Below, one piece after another: positions 8,796 to 17,390 of a stretch of 64,000 bases of DNA. The first letter of the stretch is position 1. Each line of letters opens with the position of its first letter. The DNA comes from Alphaproteobacteria bacterium (GTDB lineage: Bacteria > Pseudomonadota > Alphaproteobacteria > Micropepsales > Micropepsaceae): assembly GCA_023259375.1 (NCBI GenBank), contig JAHFQC010000021.1, positions 1 to 64,000 of the forward strand. The letters run 5' to 3'. The position numbers were made by a program, and so were the translations under genes. The notes beneath the pieces were generated by a model, which searched no databases, had not been told where the DNA came from, and saw only the letters and a program-made list of their open reading frames with translations.

Positions 8796-8855
8796 CAAGA
8801 GAGTTCTCTGTTCAGTCGACTATTCGGTCGACATTCAGTCCACGTTACTCGCTGC

Positions 8856-10922
8856 TTACCAGAGCTTCACGCGCTGTTCCGGCGGCAGGTAGTACTTGTC
8901 GCCCGGCTTGACGTCGAAGGCTTCGTACCACGCGTCGACATTGCGGGTCGAACCGATGACCCGGAACGCCGCCGGCGAGTGGACGTCGCTGAGAACGCGG
9001 CTGCGCGCTTCGCCTTCGCGGAACTTGGACTGCCACACCTGGGCCAGACCCATGAAGAAGCGCTGGTCGCCGGTGAAGCCATCCTTGACCGGCGCGGGCT
9101 GACCGCCGAGCGCGATGTGATAGGCCTTGTAGGAGATCGACAGGCCGGCGAGGTCGGCAATGTTCTCGCCCAGCGTCGCGTCGCCCTTGACGTGCAGGCC
9201 CGGCAGCGGCTCGAAGGCGTTGAACTGCTCGGTCAGCATCTTGGTGCGGCCCTGGAAGTTGGTGAGATCGGTCTCGGTCCACCAGTTTTCCATGTTGCCG
9301 GCGCCGTTGTACTTCGAGCCCTGATCGTCGAAGCCGTGGCTGATTTCATGGCCGATCACCACGCCGATAGCGCCGTAGTTCACCGCATCGTCCGCATTCG
9401 GATCGAAGAACGGCGCCTGCAGGATCGCGGCCGGGAAGGTGATCGAGTTGAACGACGGATTGTAATAGGCATTCACCGTCGGCGGCGTCATGTGCCATTC
9501 GTTGCGGTCGACCGCCTGATCGAGGCGGCCGACGTCGTGGTGCCATTCGAACATCGAAGCGCGCTTCATGTTGCCGACGAGGTCGTCGCGGCTGATGTCG
9601 AGCGCCGCGTAGTCGCGCCACACATCCGGGTAACCCAGATGCGGCGTGAAGGCGTGGATCTTATCAAGCGCCTTCTGGCGGGTGACTTCGCTCATCCACG
9701 GCAGGGTCTTGATGTCGGCTTCATAGGCCTTCAACAGATTGGCGACGAGCTTCTCCACCTTGGCTTTCGCTTCCGGCGGGAAGTACTTGGCAACATAGAG
9801 CTTGCCGAAGGCTTCGCCGAGCGTGCGGTCGAGCAGGCGAACGCCGCGGGTGGCGCGTTCGGTCTGCGCGGTGCGTCCGGCCAGCGCCGTGCCGTAGAAC
9901 GCAAAGTCGGCGTCGTCCACCTTCTGCGGCAGTACGGCGGCATAGCTGTGCAGATAGTGGATGGTCAGGTAATCGCGCCACACGCTGACCGGCGTCTTGG
10001 CGAACAGCTTGGCGATCGGTGTGACGGCGGTGTTTTCACCGACGATGACGACGCGCGCACCCTTGTTGAGCGGAATTTCGGTTTCCGAGAAGAACGCATC
10101 CCACGGGAAGGCGGGGGCGAGCTTGCGCAAATCCTTGAAGGCGACCGGATGATACATCGTCTCCGGATCGCGCTGCTGGGCCAGCGTCCAGCGCAACTTG
10201 GCGATTTCGGTTTCGAGTGCCATCACCTTGGCGGCGCGGGCATCGGCATCCTTGGCGCCAGCGAGCGACAGCATGGTGCCGAGATACGCCTTGTAGGCTT
10301 CACGCACCTTCACGATGCCGGCTTCGTCGAGCAGGTAGAAATCGCGGTCCGGCAGGCCGAGGCCTTCGGGCGTGAGATTGACGCTGTACTTCGAGGAGTC
10401 CTTGTCGTCGACGCCGATGCCGAGGCCGAAGATGCTGCCGGCGGCCAAACGCGGCGAGCCCATCACCCGGGCGACATCCTTCAGGCTCTTCAGCTTGCCG
10501 ATCATCGCGAGGTCGGCTTTGACCGGCTCGAGACCGCGCGCTTCGATCGCCTTGGTATCGGTGAAGCCGTCATAGAGATCGCGCAGCTTCTTCTCTTCCG
10601 GCGAAAGCTGATCCACCGGCTTGGCTTCCAGCTCCGCAACGATCTGTTTCATCCGCTTCTCGCTGAGGATGGCGAGATTCTGGAACGAACCCGTGGACGA
10701 GCGGTCGGGCGCAATGACGGCGTTCTTCTGCCAGGTGCCGTTGACGAACATGTAGAAGTCGTCGCCCGGTTTCACCGACCGGTCCATCCCGGTCAGATCG
10801 ACGCCCCACTGGCCGAGCGTGGCTTTGGGGCCCGGAGGCGGTGCCGCCGGCGGGGGAGGCGGCGGGGCGGAACAGCCGGCTACTACCAATAGCGCGGCCG
10901 CGATCACGAAGCGGCGATTCAT
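8856..10922 (-). CDS. M13 family (neprilysin-like) zinc metallopeptidase, lipoprotein
   Basis: 688 residues. The N-terminus MNRRFVIAAALLVVAGCSA is a lipoprotein signal with lipobox VAGC, followed by a run of prolines. The M13 N-terminal domain follows, then the zinc motif HEISH near residue 525 and GENIAD near 586 supplying the third ligand. NAYYNPSFNSITFPAAILQ is the family substrate-cleft signature. M13 enzymes are endo- or oligopeptidases; here it is likely anchored in the periplasm. ATG 10922 has GGAG seven bases upstream, so the 19-residue extension in the ORF track is rejected. The gene is monocistronic with its own terminator. Confidence 0.95.
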   Translation of the reverse strand: MNRRFVIAAALLVVAGCSAPPPPPPAAPPPGPKATLGQWGVDLTGMDRSVKPGDDFYMFVNGTWQKNAVIAPDRSSTGSFQNLAILSEKRMKQIVAELEAKPVDQLSPEEKKLRDLYDGFTDTKAIEARGLEPVKADLAMIGKLKSLKDVARVMGSPRLAAGSIFGLGIGVDDKDSSKYSVNLTPEGLGLPDRDFYLLDEAGIVKVREAYKAYLGTMLSLAGAKDADARAAKVMALETEIAKLRWTLAQQRDPETMYHPVAFKDLRKLAPAFPWDAFFSETEIPLNKGARVVIVGENTAVTPIAKLFAKTPVSVWRDYLTIHYLHSYAAVLPQKVDDADFAFYGTALAGRTAQTERATRGVRLLDRTLGEAFGKLYVAKYFPPEAKAKVEKLVANLLKAYEADIKTLPWMSEVTRQKALDKIHAFTPHLGYPDVWRDYAALDISRDDLVGNMKRASMFEWHHDVGRLDQAVDRNEWHMTPPTVNAYYNPSFNSITFPAAILQAPFFDPNADDAVNYGAIGVVIGHEISHGFDDQGSKYNGAGNMENWWTETDLTNFQGRTKMLTEQFNAFEPLPGLHVKGDATLGENIADLAGLSISYKAYHIALGGQPAPVKDGFTGDQRFFMGLAQVWQSKFREGEARSRVLSDVHSPAAFRVIGSTRNVDAWYEAFDVKPGDKYYLPPEQRVKLW

Positions 10923-11068
10923 GCAGAAACTCCAAAAATTGAACCCATTAAAATGCGGACGGGTCGGTTTGACGTGCAAGTCACGGTTTCGCGACCTAAT
11001 GCCCCCGGAATCCGAGTGCCGCTAGTTAGAAATAGGCCATTTAGCGGGAAAAATCAGGATTACCGCGC

Positions 11069-12148
11069 TCACGCGGCGGCGTGGGCGTTCATCGACCGGA
11101 TCAGGTCGGCTTCCGTAACGACGCGATTGCGCCCGGTATTCTTCGCCCGGTAGAGCGAGCGGTCGGCCCGCTGCAGGAACAGCTCCGGCGTATCGTTTTC
11201 GCGCAGCTGGGCGACGCCGATCGAGATCGTGATGGTGCCGAGGATGTCGCCGGTCGACTTCTTGACCAGCTTCTTGTTCTCGACATTGGCGCGGATCTGC
11301 TCAGCCAGCTTGGCGGCGCCGTCGAGCGGCGTCTGGCGCAGGATGACCACGAATTCCTCGCCGCCATAGCGGGCGGCGGTATCGCGGCCCTTGACGTTCT
11401 CGGACAGGCAATTGGCGACGAGGCGCAGGACCTGATCGCCGGTCTGGTGGCCCCAGGTGTCGTTGAAGCGCTTGAAGAAGTCGATGTCGCACATCATCAA
11501 CGCCACCGACGTGCCGTCCTGGCGCGCATCCTTGATGGCAGCCTGGAGTTCGGCGTCGAACGCCTTGCGGTTGGCGACCCCGGTGAGGGGATCGATCCGG
11601 CTTTCCTTGCGGACGGTATCAAGCTGCGTCTTGAGTTCGGTGACGTGCTCGGACGAGCGCTGCAATTCGCCTTCCAACGCCTTAGTGCGCACTTCCATGG
11701 CACGGGTGGCGCCGACCAGGCGCTCGACCATCTTAGCCACGGCCGCGGGAGACTGGGCGCCGCCGAGTTCGCCGGTCGCCGCCGACAGCGTACGACCGTA
11801 TTCCCCGGCGTCCTTGCCGGCGCGTTCCAAGCGTCCCATCACCGTATCGAGCATGCCGCTGATGCCGGCGCCGACGTCTTCCATCGTCTGGGCGGTGCGT
11901 TCGCGGGTGAGGAACTGGAGGCACAATCCCTGCAATATCGTCTGTGAGAACTGTGCCTTATCGCGGATCATCGTATCGATGATCCTGCCTAGCACGGGAT
12001 TGGTTCCGGCGGCGTAGACGTAGAACAGCTCGTAGTTTTCCGGCGTCGGCGCGACATTCCAGTCGGCCATCAGGGCAAACGCGGTTTTCGCCAAAGACTG
12101 TTCGCGAGAAGGTGCAGCCAACGTCGTCCCCACAAACGCTTCTACCAC
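11069..12148 (-). CDS. GGDEF-domain protein, putative diguanylate cyclase
   Basis: 359 residues. Residues 1-180 are a helical region without TM segments, ending in a probable coiled coil (LKTQLDTVRKES). Residues 185-345 are a GGDEF domain with DPLTGVANRKAFD and active-site RYGGEEF near residue 260, so cyclase activity is expected. The inhibitory I-site, normally RxxD just upstream, reads KGRD, so c-di-GMP feedback may be weakened. The N-terminal region looks like the cytosolic input domain seen in other alphaproteobacterial cyclases. Transcribed alone. Confidence 0.93.
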   Translation of the reverse strand: MVEAFVGTTLAAPSREQSLAKTAFALMADWNVAPTPENYELFYVYAAGTNPVLGRIIDTMIRDKAQFSQTILQGLCLQFLTRERTAQTMEDVGAGISGMLDTVMGRLERAGKDAGEYGRTLSAATGELGGAQSPAAVAKMVERLVGATRAMEVRTKALEGELQRSSEHVTELKTQLDTVRKESRIDPLTGVANRKAFDAELQAAIKDARQDGTSVALMMCDIDFFKRFNDTWGHQTGDQVLRLVANCLSENVKGRDTAARYGGEEFVVILRQTPLDGAAKLAEQIRANVENKKLVKKSTGDILGTITISIGVAQLRENDTPELFLQRADRSLYRAKNTGRNRVVTEADLIRSMNAHAAA

Positions 12149-12204
12149 CGAAGCGCGAAGCGAGTGTGGGGTATAGGATGGTAAGAAACCGTTAAGCCGC
12201 GGTT

Positions 12205-12414
12205 TTATGACGGCCGTTTGGACGGCGTTTTCTTCTTATCGCCCTTGTGGCTTACGGTCGCCGCCGGTGTTTTACGGTTGGCTGGTGCGCCGACCGCCCC
12301 CGGAGCAAAAGAGGGCGCGTCGCTCGCCGGAAACGTGTCTTCCATCTGCTGATCGACGGACCCTGGCTTGGAATGGGTTACGCCGTCCGCATCACGCTTA
12401 ACCTTGTTGGTCAT
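12205..12414 (-). CDS. Small acidic/basic hypothetical protein with PASD motif
   Basis: 69 residues, no TM segment or signal. The centre reads MEDTFPASDAPSF, a motif I recall from short alphaproteobacterial proteins of unknown function (DxFPASDPPS); the tail is Lys/Ser/Thr-rich (HKGDKKKTPSKRPS). It lies 34 bases downstream of the helicase gene on the same strand and could be co-transcribed with it. Probably disordered. A real gene is favoured by the motif and spacing; its function is unknown. Confidence 0.65.
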   Translation of the reverse strand: MTNKVKRDADGVTHSKPGSVDQQMEDTFPASDAPSFAPGAVGAPANRKTPAATVSHKGDKKKTPSKRPS

Positions 12415-12448
12415 GACCGTTCCTCCCGGGTGTCCCGGGAAGAACCGT

Positions 12449-14494
12449 TCACACCGCGTCAGGTTCCGCCGCTACCGCCGGCACGGCCGGAGGAGTCTCG
12501 GCCTTGACCGCCTTTTTGCGCGGCGCCCGCGGCTTCCTTGCCGTGGTTTTTTTCTCGACCGGAGCGGTTTCGGCAGCCGCGTTCTCGACGGGCTTCTTCT
12601 CGGCAGCCTCGACGGGCTTTTTCTCGGCTGCGGCCTTCTCGACGGGCTTCTTCTCGACCACCTTCTTTTCCGGCGCCTTGGGCAGTTTCACCGGGCGCAG
12701 CAGGAAGGCGGGGAGTTGCGAGGCATCGACCGGGGTCACTTCCACTTTCGGCGCCGAGGAGGGCTTCTTGAACGCCTGGGCGTAGTGGATCGGCTCCGGC
12801 TTCTTCACCGGCTCCTGGCGGTTCTGCTGGCGGAAATCCTGACGGTGATCGGGACGGGCCGGGCGCTGCGCTTCGACGCGCGGCGGCGGTGTGACGGGCG
12901 TCGGTGCCTCGACCGGCTTGACCGGTTCCATCGAAGCGACTTGGCCATGCGGCTTCACCGGACGGTCGCGGTGATCGCCATGACGGTCACGGTCACGGCC
13001 ACGATCACGTCCGCGGCCACGATCGCCACGGCCATCGCGGAACTTGTCGCGCGGCGGGCGCTCGCGCACCTGCTCGGCAAGGCCTTCGATGGTGCGGCTG
13101 GCGAGCTTGGTCTTGGTCAGCTTCTCGATAGCCTCGACGTATTTGCCGTCGGCGCTGGTGACCAGCATGTAGGCTTCGCCGCTGCGTCCGGCGCGGCCGG
13201 TACGGCCGACACGATGGACGTAGTCGTCGCAGTGATAAGGCACATCGAAATTGAAGACATGGCTGACGGCCGGAATGTCGAGGCCGCGCGCGGCGACGTC
13301 GGAGGCCACCAGAATGGTGATCTCACCGGAGCGGAAGCCGTCCAGCGTCTTGGTGCGCACCGACTGGTCGAGATCGCCGTGCAGCGGTGCGGCGTTGAAG
13401 CCGTGCTTGCTGAGGGATTTCGCCACGATGTCGACGGTGTGCTTCTTGTTGCAGAAGACGATGGCGTTGGTGATCTCGCCGGCTTCCTTGATCAGCGAAC
13501 GCAAGGCTTCGCGCTTGGCCCAATCGTCGTTGGGGACCAGGATCAATTCCTGCTTGATGTTCTCGGCCGTGGTGGCCGGACGGGCCACTTCCACCCGCAC
13601 CGGGTTCGACAAAAACTGATCGGTGAGGCGGCGGATTTCCGGCGGCATGGTCGCCGAATAGAACAGGGTCTGGCGCGTGAACGGCAGCATCTTGCAGATG
13701 CGCTCGACGTCGGGAATGAAGCCCATGTCGAGCATGCGGTCGGCTTCGTCGATGACGAGCAGCTGAACCTGGGTCATCATCAGCTTGCCGCGCTCGAAAT
13801 GGTCGAGCAGGCGGCCCGGGGTGGCGATCAGAACGTCGACGCCGCGATCGATCTTGCGGTCCTGTTCGTCGAACGACGTGCCGCCGATCAGAAGCGCCAT
13901 CGAAAGTTTGTTGTACTTACCGTACTTCTCGAAGCTCTCGGCGACCTGGGCGGCAAGCTCGCGGGTCGGTTCCAGAATGAGCGAGCGCGGCATGCGCGCC
14001 TTGGCGCGGCCGCGGGCCAGCATCTCGATCATCGGCAGGGTGAACGAGGCGGTCTTGCCGGTGCCGGTTTGGGCGATGCCGATGATGTCCCGGCGCGCCA
14101 TGACGTGCGGGATGCCTTCGGCCTGGATCGGGGTCGGCGTGCGGTAGCCGGCTTCATGCACGGCGCGGAGCAGGTCTTCCGACAGGCCCAGTTTGTCAAA
14201 GCCGGACTCAGGCTCGGCTTCGATTGTTGCCGGTTCGGCGGCCGTTTCGGCAACGGAAGTGTTCGGTGCTGCCTCGACAGGGGCGGGGGGCGTTACCTCG
14301 GCTGCGGCCTCAGCGGGAGCTTCGTTTTCCGGTGCTGGCGGCGGGGAGGGGGGCTCGACAGCGGCCGCGATGGGCGCCGGAGCGGGAACAGTTTCAGTAG
14401 TTACTTCAGTAGGTTGAGAGGAATTACCAGAAAGGTCCGAATGGATGTCTTCCAGCAGGCCGGCGTTCGTGCCGGCGGTCGTCACTTCACTCAA
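12449..14494 (-). CDS. DEAD-box ATP-dependent RNA helicase, RhlE-like
   Basis: About 681 residues. An Ala/Pro/Glu-rich N-terminus of about 95 residues precedes the helicase core: Q-motif GYRTPTPIQ, motif I AQTGTGKT, PTRELA, DEAD as VIDEADRMLD, SAT, and motif VI HRVGRTGRAGR. After the core comes an RG/RD-rich basic segment, then a tail of EKKPVEKAAAEKKPVE-type repeats. The ORF opens at 14671, but AGGAG six bases before TTG 14494 (LSEVTTAG) is the likely start; the upstream codons encode unrelated sequence. Likely role: RNA unwinding in cold adaptation, decay or ribosome assembly. Confidence 0.88.
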   Translation of the reverse strand: MSEVTTAGTNAGLLEDIHSDLSGNSSQPTEVTTETVPAPAPIAAAVEPPSPPPAPENEAPAEAAAEVTPPAPVEAAPNTSVAETAAEPATIEAEPESGFDKLGLSEDLLRAVHEAGYRTPTPIQAEGIPHVMARRDIIGIAQTGTGKTASFTLPMIEMLARGRAKARMPRSLILEPTRELAAQVAESFEKYGKYNKLSMALLIGGTSFDEQDRKIDRGVDVLIATPGRLLDHFERGKLMMTQVQLLVIDEADRMLDMGFIPDVERICKMLPFTRQTLFYSATMPPEIRRLTDQFLSNPVRVEVARPATTAENIKQELILVPNDDWAKREALRSLIKEAGEITNAIVFCNKKHTVDIVAKSLSKHGFNAAPLHGDLDQSVRTKTLDGFRSGEITILVASDVAARGLDIPAVSHVFNFDVPYHCDDYVHRVGRTGRAGRSGEAYMLVTSADGKYVEAIEKLTKTKLASRTIEGLAEQVRERPPRDKFRDGRGDRGRGRDRGRDRDRHGDHRDRPVKPHGQVASMEPVKPVEAPTPVTPPPRVEAQRPARPDHRQDFRQQNRQEPVKKPEPIHYAQAFKKPSSAPKVEVTPVDASQLPAFLLRPVKLPKAPEKKVVEKKPVEKAAAEKKPVEAAEKKPVENAAAETAPVEKKTTARKPRAPRKKAVKAETPPAVPAVAAEPDAV

Positions 14495-14672
14495 AAGCGC
14501 TCCTAGACGGCGCCCGAAAGCGCCTGGTTTACAAGGGGCGCCCTCTGAAGCGCCCAGCAGCACCCGTATTGGCACCGCTCGTCCTATGCCGCCGCATATG
14601 GGGAACAAAGGCGGAAAAGTCAAGTTGAGGGCTTTCCACATCAATCTCAGCGGACGGGTGCGTTGCCGCATT

Positions 14673-14678
14673 TATAAT
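14673..14678 (+). promoter_or_regulatory. Candidate -10 element upstream of the GH31 gene
   Basis: TATAAT lies in an unusually AT-rich patch (14670-14690) of this GC-rich region, 49 bases before the GTG start of the GH31 gene. No good -35 is present at 17 bp spacing, so an activator-dependent promoter is possible. Weak evidence from one hexamer. Confidence 0.35.
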
Positions 14679-14726
14679 ATTTATTGTCTGAGTTATTCTC
14701 CAGCAAAACATACGGGGAAGCAGGCA

Positions 14727-17294
14727 GTGGCGAACAAAAACGGGATCACCCGGCGCAGTGCAATGAAGTGGGCCGGGGCGGCGACAGCCGTGTCTGCTGA
14801 AGCCGTGTCTGCCGAGGCGAAGGCCGCCGATCCGGCGTGCTTCGTGCGCGATCTCGCAGGCGGGCGGTTGTCGATCTACGCCCTCAGCCAACGGGCGTTC
14901 CGGGTGCGCTTCGCGCCGGCGGGGGCGTTGCCGAAGAGTCCGATCCTGGTCGATGCGCGGACGATCAGCGCCAAGACGCTGGCGTTGAAGCATATCCGCT
15001 GCAACGTCGCCGACGACGGCACGCTGACCTTTACCGATGCCAAGGGCGCGGTGCTGCTCAAAGAGAAGCGGGGCCGGAAGCTGACGGCCGCGACCGTGCA
15101 AGGCACACCGACGTTTGCCGCGCGCCAGGCGTTTGTTTCGCCGGAAGACGAGCGGCTTTACGGCACCGGGCAGTTCCAGGACGGCTTTCTGAATGTGCGC
15201 GGACTGGCGCGCCGCCTGACCCAGGTCAATACGCAGATCAGCCTCCCGGTCCTGTTGTCGAGCAAGGGCTATGGCCTTCTGTGGCACAACACCGGCATGG
15301 TCGAGCTTAATCCGCCTGCGGAACTTCTGGTGCCGGTGCATGTCGGCGATGCCGAAGGCGGCGAGACGATCAACGTCACGACCACGGCAGGCAATGCCGC
15401 CATGAAGCGCCGCGACGCCGTGTTCGAGGGCACGATCACGCTCGCCGAAGCGGGCCGCTATTGCTTCCAGCTCGATGTTGGTCAGGCGATGTCGCACAAG
15501 CACCATGTCGAAATCGACGGCACTGTGGCGGTCGATATCACCTCGCTGTGGCTGCCGCCGACCATGAGCTTTTTCGCCGATCTCAGCGCCGGACCGCACA
15601 AGATCCGCATTCTGGGCAGCGCCAACGACAAGCCGGTGCTCGGCTGGTCGAAGGTGAAGCCCGAAACCGTGCTGTCTTCGCCGGTGGCCGAAGCGATCGA
15701 CTATATCGTGATCGCCGGCCCCAAAGCCGACGACATCCTCGCCGAATACCGCCGCCTGACGGGGCAGGCGCCGCTGATGCCGAAATGGGCCTACGGCTAC
15801 ATCCATTGCCGCGAACGCTATCACTCCTCCGACGAAATTCTGGCCAATGCAGCGGAGTTCCGGTCACGGAAAATCCCGCTCGATGTCATCGTGCAGGATT
15901 GGCAGTACTGGGGCCGCTACGGCTGGAACGCGATGCAGTTCGATGAGAAGGATTATCCCGATCCCAAGGCGCTAACCGCCAAGCTGCATGCCGAAAACGT
16001 CCGCTTCATGGTGTCGGTGTGGTCCAAGGCCGACAAGAAAAGCGAAGTGGGGCAGGCATTCGCGGCGCGCAATGCCTTCATTCCGGACACCGACTGGATC
16101 GATTTCTTCAACCCGCGCGCGGCCGATTTCTATTGGGGGGCGATGAGCCATCGTCTCTTGCCGCTCGGCATCGATGCGTGGTGGCAGGATGCGACCGAAC
16201 CGGAAAACGACGATCTGGTCGGGCGTCCGACTGCGGCCGGTCCGGGCGAAAAGGTACGCCTGTTCTATCCGCTGCAGGTCAGCCGCACCGTCTATGAAGG
16301 CCAGCGCCGCGATGCGCCGGACCGCCGCGTGATGATCCTGACGCGCTGCGCCTTCCCCGGCCAGCAGCGTTATGCTTCGGCGGTGTGGTCGGGCGATATC
16401 GGCTGCGATTTCGATACGTTGAAGCGGCAGATCCCAGCCGGCCTCAATGTCATGGCGGCGGGCCATCCCTATTGGACCGTCGATGCCGGCGGCTTCTTCC
16501 GCCCCGGTCCGTCGCAATACACCGATCCCGCCTATCACGACGTGCTGCTGCGCTGGATGCAGTATTCGGTCTTCCTGCCGCTGATGCGCGTGCACGGCTA
16601 TCAGACCAACACCGAGCCGTGGCATTACGGCGCCGCGGTGGAGGCGGAGGTGCGGGCGCTGATCGAATGGCGCTATCGCCTGCTGCCGTACATCTACAGC
16701 GCGGCGGCCGAGGTCACGCGACACGGCACCAGTCTGATGCGGCCGCTGGTGATGGATTTCGCGCACGATGCGGCGGCGCTCGACGAAACGCACAGCTTCA
16801 TGTGCGGACGGGCGTTGCATGTGGCGCCGGTGCTGGCGCCGAAGGCGTCCGTGTGGTCCGTCTATCTGCCTGAGACGCAAGGCGGCTGGTACGATTTCTG
16901 GAGCGGCGAACGGCGCGCCGGCGGCAAGCGTCACGATGTTCCGGCGGAGAAGCGGATTCCGGTGCATGTGCGTGCCGGATCGATCGTGCCGCTCGGGCCG
17001 GTGGTGCAGTCGACGGCCGAAGCCGATGGCCGCGATCTAACGCTGACGGTTTATCCCGGTGCCGATGGCGCGTTCGAACTCTACGACGATGCCGGAACCG
17101 ATTACGGTTACGAAAAAGGCGCTTGCAGCACGGTTGCGTTCCGTTGGAATGATCGCACCCGCACGCTGACGATCGGAGCCCGGCAGGGGCGCTATCCCGG
17201 AATGCCCGCGACACGAGCGTTTCATGTTGCGCTGATCGGAGGCACTCCGGTTGCGGTGTCGTATGACGGCAAAGCGCAGCAGCTAATGTTGTGA
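14727..17294 (+). CDS. GH31 glycosidase with PA14 insert (alpha-xylosidase/alpha-glucosidase)
   Basis: 855 residues. The N-terminus has a twin-arginine-like start (ITRRSAMKWAGAA), so Tat export is plausible. A beta-sandwich domain is interrupted by a PA14-like insert at about 210-300 (FEGTITLAEAGRYCFQLDVG ... HHVEIDG). The GH31 barrel carries the nucleophile Asp in AWWQDATEPE and the acid/base Asp in WSGDIG; a C-terminal domain follows. A PA14 insert in GH31 is known from alpha-xylosidases acting on xyloglucan oligosaccharides, so that substrate is my inference. GTG 14727 with SD GGGGAAG fixes the start. Followed by a GH27 gene. Confidence 0.88.
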   Translation: MANKNGITRRSAMKWAGAATAVSAEAVSAEAKAADPACFVRDLAGGRLSIYALSQRAFRVRFAPAGALPKSPILVDARTISAKTLALKHIRCNVADDGTLTFTDAKGAVLLKEKRGRKLTAATVQGTPTFAARQAFVSPEDERLYGTGQFQDGFLNVRGLARRLTQVNTQISLPVLLSSKGYGLLWHNTGMVELNPPAELLVPVHVGDAEGGETINVTTTAGNAAMKRRDAVFEGTITLAEAGRYCFQLDVGQAMSHKHHVEIDGTVAVDITSLWLPPTMSFFADLSAGPHKIRILGSANDKPVLGWSKVKPETVLSSPVAEAIDYIVIAGPKADDILAEYRRLTGQAPLMPKWAYGYIHCRERYHSSDEILANAAEFRSRKIPLDVIVQDWQYWGRYGWNAMQFDEKDYPDPKALTAKLHAENVRFMVSVWSKADKKSEVGQAFAARNAFIPDTDWIDFFNPRAADFYWGAMSHRLLPLGIDAWWQDATEPENDDLVGRPTAAGPGEKVRLFYPLQVSRTVYEGQRRDAPDRRVMILTRCAFPGQQRYASAVWSGDIGCDFDTLKRQIPAGLNVMAAGHPYWTVDAGGFFRPGPSQYTDPAYHDVLLRWMQYSVFLPLMRVHGYQTNTEPWHYGAAVEAEVRALIEWRYRLLPYIYSAAAEVTRHGTSLMRPLVMDFAHDAAALDETHSFMCGRALHVAPVLAPKASVWSVYLPETQGGWYDFWSGERRAGGKRHDVPAEKRIPVHVRAGSIVPLGPVVQSTAEADGRDLTLTVYPGADGAFELYDDAGTDYGYEKGACSTVAFRWNDRTRTLTIGARQGRYPGMPATRAFHVALIGGTPVAVSYDGKAQQLML

Positions 17295-17390
17295 AGTTCT
17301 GCTTTGGTGTTGTGAAATCCGCTTTGGCCATTTGCGTCGGCAGCGATCACACTGCTATTGTCATACAAATAATTTCCAGGGACAGGGACC

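Noticed and set aside
8682-10892. 736-codon plus-strand ORF opposite the M13 peptidase gene
   Set aside because: It is the antisense frame of a clear metallopeptidase gene. The translation is rich in Arg/Gly/His/Val with no domain or start signal, as expected for a GC-rich shadow frame.
12368-14506. 712-codon plus-strand ORF opposite the RhlE-like helicase
   Set aside because: Antisense shadow of a gene with all helicase motifs; low-complexity composition, no SD.
14495-14671. N-terminal extension of the RhlE-like helicase to the ORF-track start
   Set aside because: The extra 59 codons encode Pro/Arg/Leu-rich sequence unlike the rest, while a good SD sits before TTG 14494.
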